NCBI GenBank assembly: GCA_955652585.1
Contig: CATPBF010000056.1
Span: forward strand, 1 to 9,187
DNA: 9,187 bases
Origin: Candidatus Dormiibacterota bacterium
Lineage (GTDB): Bacteria; Chloroflexota; Dormibacteria; Dormibacterales; Dormibacteraceae
Direction: 5' to 3'
A model generated the notes under the pieces. That model did not search any database. It saw only the letters and a program-made list of their open reading frames with translations, and was not told where the DNA came from. Below, in pieces: positions 5,471-9,187 of the stretch. Each line of letters opens with the position of its first letter. The stretch's first letter is position 1. The position numbers and the translations under genes were made by a program.

Positions 5471-5648
5471 CTTTGTCGACGTTCGCAGTGCTTCCGCCTC
5501 CGACTCCAGGAGTCGGGTTCGGAAAAGGGGGCCCTAGAGGCTCACTTCCTCCCGAGCTCCCGGCTGGCAAACGAGGCGGTTGGCACCACGATTCGGTTTA
5601 TCCAAGCTTCCGCCTCACCTCCTTTGCCCCACGGGCGTTGAACTTCGT
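5438..5648 (-). ncRNA. Candidate structured small RNA of about 210 nt, family not recognised
   Basis: The 270-bp gap between the divergent thioesterase and LOG-like genes has no good coding frame but many pairings. Minus-strand order: a TGGTACACT extended -10 (5662-5654) predicts a start near 5648. CGAAGTTC (5647-5640) pairs with GAACGTCG (5484-5477), one mismatch, as a closing helix. Inside are GCCC/GGGC (5636-5626), GAGGCGG/CCGCCTC (5616-5610 with 5579-5573) enclosing TTGG/CCAA, GAGG/CCTC, and CCGACTC/GAGTCGG (5516-5500) extended beyond a 3x3 internal loop by TTCCG/CGGAA. The intrinsic terminator follows immediately. AAAGGAGGTGA (5625-5615) lies mostly unpaired between two helices. I compared it by eye with RNase P RNA, tmRNA, SRP RNA, tRNA and common riboswitches and found no match. 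It could instead be a plus-strand leader of the LOG-like gene, or chance GC-rich pairing. Confidence 0.35.
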
Positions 5649-5653
5649 TACGG

Positions 5654-5662
5654 AGTGTACCA
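5654..5662 (-). promoter_or_regulatory. Extended -10 element for the candidate small RNA
   Basis: TGGTACACT on the minus strand fits TGnTAnnnT, with a start expected near 5648, at the base of the predicted closing helix. There is no clear -35, which an extended -10 can tolerate. Confidence 0.35.
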
Positions 5663-5690
5663 GTCGCTTCACCACTAAACTCTTGGCTCG

Positions 5691-6134
5691 ATGCCACGCA
5701 AATATGTCGCCGTGTGTGGCGCCTCCGATGCGAACGCCTCCCAGCTCGAGTCGGCTCGCGAGGTGGGGAGGTTGCTGGCGGAGTCTGGGGTCGTGCTCAT
5801 CAACGGCGGGCTAGGCGGAGTTTCCGACGCGGCCAGCGAGGGCGCCACGCAGGCCGGCGGCATGGTGGTCGGAATCCTGCCGGGCACCGATCGTGCCGGC
5901 GCCAACGCGCATCTCTCCATCTCGCTGCCGACGGGGATGGGCCAGGCCCGCAACGTCCTCATCGTCACCGCCGCCGAGAGCGTGATCGCGATCGGCGAAG
6001 GTTGGGGCACGCTGAGCGAGATCGCGGTCGCGCGCCGCCTAGGCCGCCCCGTGGTGGCGCTGGACAGCTGGTCGGTCGAAGGCCTCGAGTCAGTCGACAC
6101 ACCCGGCGAAGCAGTGAGGCGCGCGCTTGAATAG
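5691..6134 (+). CDS. LOG-like Rossmann nucleotide-binding protein (TIGR00725 type)
   Basis: The protein has 147 residues, a single Rossmann-like domain. It shows a nucleotide-phosphate loop N38-G-G-L-G-G-V-S-D46 and the GEGWGTLSEIA stretch (102-112), which corresponds to the PGGxGTxxE motif of LOG / lysine-decarboxylase-like proteins, with Glu110 as the conserved acid. GMGQARN (82-88) is typical of the TIGR00725 branch, while canonical LOG enzymes have a conserved Arg-Lys pair here. LOG enzymes release ribose 5-phosphate from nucleoside monophosphates. Activity of this branch is not established, so only nucleotide binding is inferred. The ATG is preceded by a possible -10 (TAAACT, 5676-5681) 9 nt upstream and no Shine-Dalgarno site. 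It lies just upstream of the galactose cluster on the same strand, with a 49-bp gap to the small ORF. Confidence 0.85.
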   Translation: MPRKYVAVCGASDANASQLESAREVGRLLAESGVVLINGGLGGVSDAASEGATQAGGMVVGILPGTDRAGANAHLSISLPTGMGQARNVLIVTAAESVIAIGEGWGTLSEIAVARRLGRPVVALDSWSVEGLESVDTPGEAVRRALE

Positions 6135-6150
6135 AAGTGCTGCGGTCCGA

Positions 6151-6184
6151 GCCGGGGACAGTCCGACTCCGCTCCCTGACCCGG
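6151..6184 (+). repeat. REP-like GGGGACAGTC-containing stretch
   Basis: GCCGGGGACAGTCC (6151-6164) begins a segment closed by CCGGG (6152-6156) and CCCGG (6180-6184). Sequences with GGGGACAGTC are seen in dispersed intergenic palindromes of several high-GC bacteria. Only one copy is in this window, so repeat status is a guess. Confidence 0.15.
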
Positions 6185-6282
6185 TGGCGAAGTCAAAAGC
6201 CACCAAGGTCTCCCAACATTTGAAGAAGCGCGTTGTGCCCAAACCCGATGGGCGCTACCTCATCTACTACGAGAAACCTTGA
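6184..6282 (+). CDS. Small basic protein, 32 residues, translationally coupled to galT
   Basis: A GTG at 6184 opens a 32-residue frame ending TGA at 6280-6282. It begins VAKSKATKVSQHLKKRVV and ends PKPDGRYLIYYEKP. The first half is strongly basic (eight Lys/Arg among 16 residues). The second half is short and beta-prone with three Tyr. The stop overlaps the TTG start of galT as TTGA, a 4-nt overlap that is hard to explain unless the frame is translated. The same frame is open upstream to a TTG at 6127 that overlaps the LOG-like stop (51 residues). The GTG is preferred because the added 19 residues look non-coding and contain the REP-like stretch. No Shine-Dalgarno site is seen for either. I do not recognise the family. 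A nucleic-acid-binding or leader role is possible but unsupported. Confidence 0.6.
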   Translation: MAKSKATKVSQHLKKRVVPKPDGRYLIYYEKP

Positions 6283-7187
6283 GCGACCTTCGCTGGCATC
6301 CACTATTGGAAGAATGGGTCACCGTCGCGCCGTGGCGCCAGGACCGGACTTATCACCCGCCCGAGGATCACTGTCCGCTATGTCCCACCCGGCCGGGTCA
6401 TCCCGAAACCGAGATCCCCGAGCCCGACTACTACATCGCTGTATTCGAGAATCGGTTCCCATCGTTTACCGGCGAGCAGGGACGCTGCGAGGTGGTCTGC
6501 TACACACCAGATCACGATTCATCGCTCGGTGAGCAAAGCGTCGAGCACATTCGCGACCTCATCGAGGTGTGGCGCGACCGCACCAGCGAGCTGAGTCGCC
6601 TCCCCAACGTTCGCTACGTCTACATATTCGAAAACCGCGGCGAGGAGATAGGCGTGACTCTGAGCCACCCACATGGACAGATCTACGCGTATCCGTTCCT
6701 CCCGCCGGTCTTGAAGAGGGAGCTGCGAGCCGAGGCCCGATATATCCGGGAAAACGGCCGCTGCCTTTACTGCGACGTGCTCGAGGGTGAGCGCCAGGGC
6801 GAGCGGACCGTCCTGGGCGATGAGAACTGGATCGCATTCGTGCCGCCTTTCGCAAGATGGCCGTACGAGGTGCATCTCGCTCCGCGGCGACACCGCGGTG
6901 GACTGCTCGACCTCGACGCCGACGACGATGAGTCATTCGCGCGAATCTTGAAAGGGCTGCTGCAGAAGTACGACCGGCTTTTCAAGCGCCCCCTGCCGTA
7001 TGTGATGGCGATGCACCAGACGCCGCCAGGGCGTGCCCGCAACGACCATCACTTTCATGTCGAGTTCTATCCCCCCAACCGCACGCGCGACAAGCTCAAA
7101 TACCTGGCGGGCTCGGAGCTCGGCGCCGGCGCCTTCATCGTCGATGCGCGCGCAGAGGACAAGGCCGCGGAGCTTCGTGGAGCCTAG
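6279..7187 (+). CDS. galT: Galactose-1-phosphate uridylyltransferase
   Basis: The protein has 302 residues, shorter than E. coli GalT (348). It transfers UMP from UDP-glucose to galactose 1-phosphate, giving UDP-galactose and glucose 1-phosphate (Leloir pathway). Two HIT-like halves are visible. The structural zinc ligands match C32-x-x-C35, H79 (TPDHDSSL) and H130. The active site is S129-H-P-H132-G-Q-I-Y, with His132 as the uridylylated nucleophile. FENRFPSF (56-63) and FENRGEEIG (117-125) are further family segments. The second half has ENWIAFVPPFARWPYEVHL and a DHHFHVEFYPP strand. A TTG start is used because the homologous N-terminus (SDLRWHPLLEEWVTVAP) begins there. It overlaps the small upstream ORF by 4 nt and galK by 11 nt, so the three are probably one transcript. 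Confidence 0.93.
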   Translation: MSDLRWHPLLEEWVTVAPWRQDRTYHPPEDHCPLCPTRPGHPETEIPEPDYYIAVFENRFPSFTGEQGRCEVVCYTPDHDSSLGEQSVEHIRDLIEVWRDRTSELSRLPNVRYVYIFENRGEEIGVTLSHPHGQIYAYPFLPPVLKRELRAEARYIRENGRCLYCDVLEGERQGERTVLGDENWIAFVPPFARWPYEVHLAPRRHRGGLLDLDADDDESFARILKGLLQKYDRLFKRPLPYVMAMHQTPPGRARNDHHFHVEFYPPNRTRDKLKYLAGSELGAGAFIVDARAEDKAAELRGA

Positions 7188-8124
7188 CGGCGAGCGTCCC
7201 GCTGCGTGGCACGGCCGCGCACCGGGCCGGGTCAACCTCATCGGGGAGCACGTCGATTACCTCGGCGGAGTGGTGCTGCCCGCCGCTGTCGATCGGCACA
7301 CGCGGGTCAGCGGGCACGCGGCCAAAGAATGGTCGATGGAAAGCAACGTGGGCGGCGGCCTCGACTATCTGCGCGCCGTCGGCATCGAGCTGGGCGCCCC
7401 ACCGCAATCCGTGGCGGTGGAGTCCGACGTCCCGCCCGGGTCCGGCCTCAGCTCTTCGGCTGCGCTTCTGGTCGCGATCGCGGCCGGCCTGCGTCCTGAG
7501 CTTGACGGGGTCGAGGCCGCCCTCGCCTGCCAGCGTGCCGAGCAGGCGGCCACGGGCGTGCATGTGGGAGTGATGGACCAGTTCGCTTCTGCCCTCGGCC
7601 GCCGAGGGCATGCCTTGCTGATCGACTGCTCGACCCTTGAATATCAAGCGGTGCCGTTCCCCGACGAGCTCGTGATCGCTGTCATCGACTCCGGCGAGCA
7701 TCGTTCGCTGGCCGACACGCCTTACAACGAGCGGCGACGCGAAGCGGAAGCGGGTGACCCGAAGCGGCGGCGCCATTTCGAATCGGAGGTCGCTCGCGTC
7801 CATGCGTTTGTAGATGCGCTCAAAGAACGCCGCTTCGAACGATTGGGCGTGCTGCTCAAGGAATCGCATCAGAGCCTGCGTGACGATTTCGAGGTATCGA
7901 CGCCAACGGTCGACGCGCTGGTCGAGCAGGCGTGGGGGGTCGACGGCTGCCTCGGCGCCCGCATCATGGGCGCGGGGTTCGGCGGCAGCATCCTGGCGCT
8001 GATCGAGCGAGGTCGCGAAGCCTCATTTGCCGAGGCGATGAAACGCGAGGTCATCTACTGCGCGACCGCGGACGGCGCCTTCGTTCACCAGGTCAAGGCC
8101 AACGGGAGACCCGCCGGGCAGTGA
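7177..8124 (+). CDS. galK: Galactokinase, compact form
   Basis: This GHMP-family kinase phosphorylates galactose to galactose 1-phosphate with ATP, feeding GalT. Signatures are the galactokinase box R18-V-N-L-I-G-E24-H-V-D27-Y, the ATP loop VPPGSGLSSSAAL (85-97), V132-M-D134-Q-F with the catalytic Asp, and the third motif R262-I-M-G-A-G-F-G-G-S271. Here Met264 replaces the usual Thr and Ser271 the usual Cys. The GTG at 7177 starts inside the end of galT (11-nt overlap) with GGAG 4 nt upstream and leaves a short N-terminus before the sugar box. At 315 residues it is clearly shorter than E. coli GalK (382). The losses lie between the sugar box and the ATP loop, and after PYNERRREAEAGD, where the frame jumps directly to RRRHFESEVARVH and skips the usual middle helix section. 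Confidence 0.9.
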   Translation: MEPSGERPAAWHGRAPGRVNLIGEHVDYLGGVVLPAAVDRHTRVSGHAAKEWSMESNVGGGLDYLRAVGIELGAPPQSVAVESDVPPGSGLSSSAALLVAIAAGLRPELDGVEAALACQRAEQAATGVHVGVMDQFASALGRRGHALLIDCSTLEYQAVPFPDELVIAVIDSGEHRSLADTPYNERRREAEAGDPKRRRHFESEVARVHAFVDALKERRFERLGVLLKESHQSLRDDFEVSTPTVDALVEQAWGVDGCLGARIMGAGFGGSILALIERGREASFAEAMKREVIYCATADGAFVHQVKANGRPAGQ

Positions 8125-8284
8125 CGGCGGATCTGCGGCGCCCATGCGGCCCATCTGCGGTGTCGCCTCCTGCGCTCCTCGCTTACGCATCTACGCGATG
8201 CGCGCGCTGCGGTGCTCGTCGGCTCCTTGCATCTGGACCACCTGGCCACCGGATCTCTCGCCGCCACACCCGTCGGGCCTCCCT
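8125..8284. other. 160-bp gap between galK and the GH2 gene, with one hairpin
   Basis: No convincing gene or ribosome site is present. CGCATC (8186-8191), loop TACGC, GATGCG (8197-8202) form a 6-bp hairpin. The plus-strand frame that leads into the GH2 gene stays open here, but its product is Cys/Pro-rich and low in coding character. The gap is much longer than those between the other genes of the cluster, so it may hold a separate promoter or a dispersed intergenic repeat; I see no clear -35/-10 pair. Confidence 0.4.
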
Positions 8285-9187
8285 TTGAGCGACTGCCTTT
8301 TCCTCCCGCTGCCACAGCGGTCCGGCGGCATCCGCGAGCTGAGCGGCTGGGAGGCGGTGTGGATGCCTCTGGGCGAAGGCGAAGCCGAACGTCTCAACCT
8401 CGGTCGGGGCGTGGGCTGGAAGCCGATCGAAGTTCCGCGCCAGCTCGCGGCGCATAGAGACCGGCAGGCTGTGTGGTATCGCACCGAGTTTCAGCGGCCG
8501 GACCATTCCGGTCGCGTGCTCCTGCGCATCGGCGGCGCGTTTCTCGCCACGCACGCGTGGCTCAACGGCAAGCTGCTCGGTTCGCATTACGGCTACTTCG
8601 CTCCGTTCGGCTTCGACCTCACCCCTTACCTGAAGGACGAGAACCTGCTCGTCATCTGCTGTGAGTCACCGGTCGAGACCCAGCCCGACAAGAAGCGCCA
8701 CATCATGGGCGTCTTCAACGACGGCGAGCTGAAGCCGTACCCGGCGTCGGCGTATTCGAGCCTGCCCGACCCATACCGCTGGGAGGTGCCGGTGGGGCTG
8801 TGGCGCCCGGTCGAGCTCGAGTACATCGGCCCGATCGCAATCGAGTGGATGCGACTCAAGCCTGGCTTCGAAGCGGGCGACGGTCGGCTGGAGGTCGAGG
8901 CCCGGCTGCACAACCTCGACGGGCGCCAGATGGAGGGGCAGATCGAGGTGGTGGTCTCTTCGGCAGGCGCTGATCGAACCGCACCGCTGCGCCTGCACCG
9001 CGAGGTGCGGCTCGCGGGCGGCGGGGAGCAAACGGTGTCGATGAAGCTCGCCCTTCCCGGAGCCAGGCGCTGGGAACCGTGGCGCTTCGGCGAGCAGCCG
9101 ATGTATCGCGCGGAGATGGTCGCCCGCGCGGCCGGCGGCTCGGAGTCGACACGAGTCGAGGATGCATTTGCGTTCAGGGAGTTGAAA
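8285..9187 (+). CDS. Glycoside hydrolase family 2 protein, N-terminal part (beta-galactosidase/beta-glucuronidase type)
   Basis: The frame is open from a TTG at 8285 to the end of the window (301 codons), so the gene is truncated by the window edge. Residues up to about 190 form a GH2 sugar-binding jelly roll. Landmarks are WYRTEFQRPDHSGRVLLRIG, THAWLNGKLLGSHYGYFAPF, GFDLTPYLKDENLLVI, KKRHIMGVFND and YRWEVPVGLWRPVELEYIGP. After it begins an immunoglobulin-like beta-sandwich (LEVEARLHNLDGRQMEGQIE onward). The catalytic TIM barrel with its two Glu residues is not in view, so the enzyme and its substrate are inferred. Next to galT and galK a beta-galactosidase is most likely. No signal peptide is evident. 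The TTG (followed by AGC GAC, like galT) is chosen because about 60 residues before WYRTEF are normal for the fold. The ATG at 8144 would add unlikely sequence. Confidence 0.82.
   Translation, partial: MSDCLFLPLPQRSGGIRELSGWEAVWMPLGEGEAERLNLGRGVGWKPIEVPRQLAAHRDRQAVWYRTEFQRPDHSGRVLLRIGGAFLATHAWLNGKLLGSHYGYFAPFGFDLTPYLKDENLLVICCESPVETQPDKKRHIMGVFNDGELKPYPASAYSSLPDPYRWEVPVGLWRPVELEYIGPIAIEWMRLKPGFEAGDGRLEVEARLHNLDGRQMEGQIEVVVSSAGADRTAPLRLHREVRLAGGGEQTVSMKLALPGARRWEPWRFGEQPMYRAEMVARAAGGSESTRVEDAFAFRELK

Noticed and set aside
5534..5605. 23-codon minus-strand leader peptide from a TTG after the perfect Shine-Dalgarno site
   Set aside because: Spacing of 12 nt is long, the start is TTG, and the product has no recognisable feature. 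Kept only as part of the Shine-Dalgarno finding.
5573..5616. T-box antiterminator on the plus strand (TGGCACCACG flanked by GAGGCGG and CCGCCTC)
   Set aside because: The TGGNACCRCG core is present, but the preceding AGGG is missing, no Stem I or U-tract terminator is visible, and the downstream gene is LOG-like rather than amino-acid related.
5473..5814. Plus-strand open frame crossing the structured gap into the LOG-like gene
   Set aside because: Its product has no domain-like sequence and its second half is an out-of-frame reading of the LOG-like gene.
6127..6183. TTG at 6127 as an earlier start of the small ORF, overlapping the LOG-like stop
   Set aside because: The extra 19 residues are Pro/Ser-rich without coding character and include the REP-like stretch; GTG at 6184 is simpler, though the TTG is not excluded.
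7033..7176. Upstream ATG at 7033 in the galK frame
   Set aside because: It would overlap galT by 155 nt, and the added residues are an out-of-frame reading of galT, rich in Ser and Arg.
8144..8284. ATG at 8144 as the start of the GH2 gene
   Set aside because: It would add 47 Cys/Pro-rich residues not expected before a GH2 jelly roll; TTG at 8285 gives a normal N-terminus.
1..9187. CRISPR arrays, tRNA or rRNA genes, insertion sequences, attachment sites
   Set aside because: I found no spaced direct-repeat array, no cloverleaf or CCA end, no transposase or terminal inverted repeats, and no integrase.

Overview
The window is about 9.2 kb of GC-rich, densely coded bacterial DNA. Three things mark it as a high-GC bacterium outside Proteobacteria: frequent GTG and TTG starts, almost no Shine-Dalgarno sites before starts, and at least one promoter whose -10 box sits right against an ATG. 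Together with the gene content this suggests a Chloroflexota or Candidatus Dormibacterota-like soil lineage. That placement is inference from style; no phylogenetic marker is present.

Left part (1-2394). The C-terminal end of an unrecognised protein with a Pro/Ala-rich linker and an apparent internal duplication converges on a two-gene minus-strand unit. That unit is a DUF4097-type putative beta-solenoid protein followed, with a 4-nt overlap, by a DUF2089 zinc-ribbon/HTH protein. Both carry the same short SHOCT-like helical motif. The unit diverges from a YfcE-like metallophosphoesterase across an 84-bp gap. The gap holds a strong minus-strand promoter (TTGACA, 18 bp, TCTAAT) predicted to give a leaderless mRNA, and three copies of an AAGCTGA half-site.

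Middle (2395-5690). On the plus strand come a zinc-finger-less DnaJ/CbpA-type co-chaperone and a seven-helix membrane protein fused to a spermidine-synthase-like domain. A PaaI/4HBT hotdog thioesterase converges on them from the minus strand. Upstream of the thioesterase lies a 270-bp gap that is strongly hairpin-rich. Read on the minus strand it has an extended -10, a closing helix, several internal hairpins, a free perfect Shine-Dalgarno sequence, and an intrinsic terminator with an 11-bp stem and GCAA loop. It is a candidate for an unrecognised small RNA of about 210 nt.

Right part (5691-9187). A LOG/TIGR00725-type nucleotide-binding protein leads into a Leloir-pathway cluster. A previously easy-to-miss 32-residue ORF overlaps the start of galT by 4 nt, galT overlaps galK by 11 nt, and the N-terminal part of a glycoside hydrolase family 2 protein runs off the end. 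The likely combined role is release of galactose from galactosides (GH2), phosphorylation (GalK) and uridylyl transfer (GalT). The galactokinase is unusually compact.

The most interesting items are the candidate small RNA at 5438-5648, the half-site cluster at 1719-1763, the coupled mini-gene at 6184-6282, and the shortened galactokinase.
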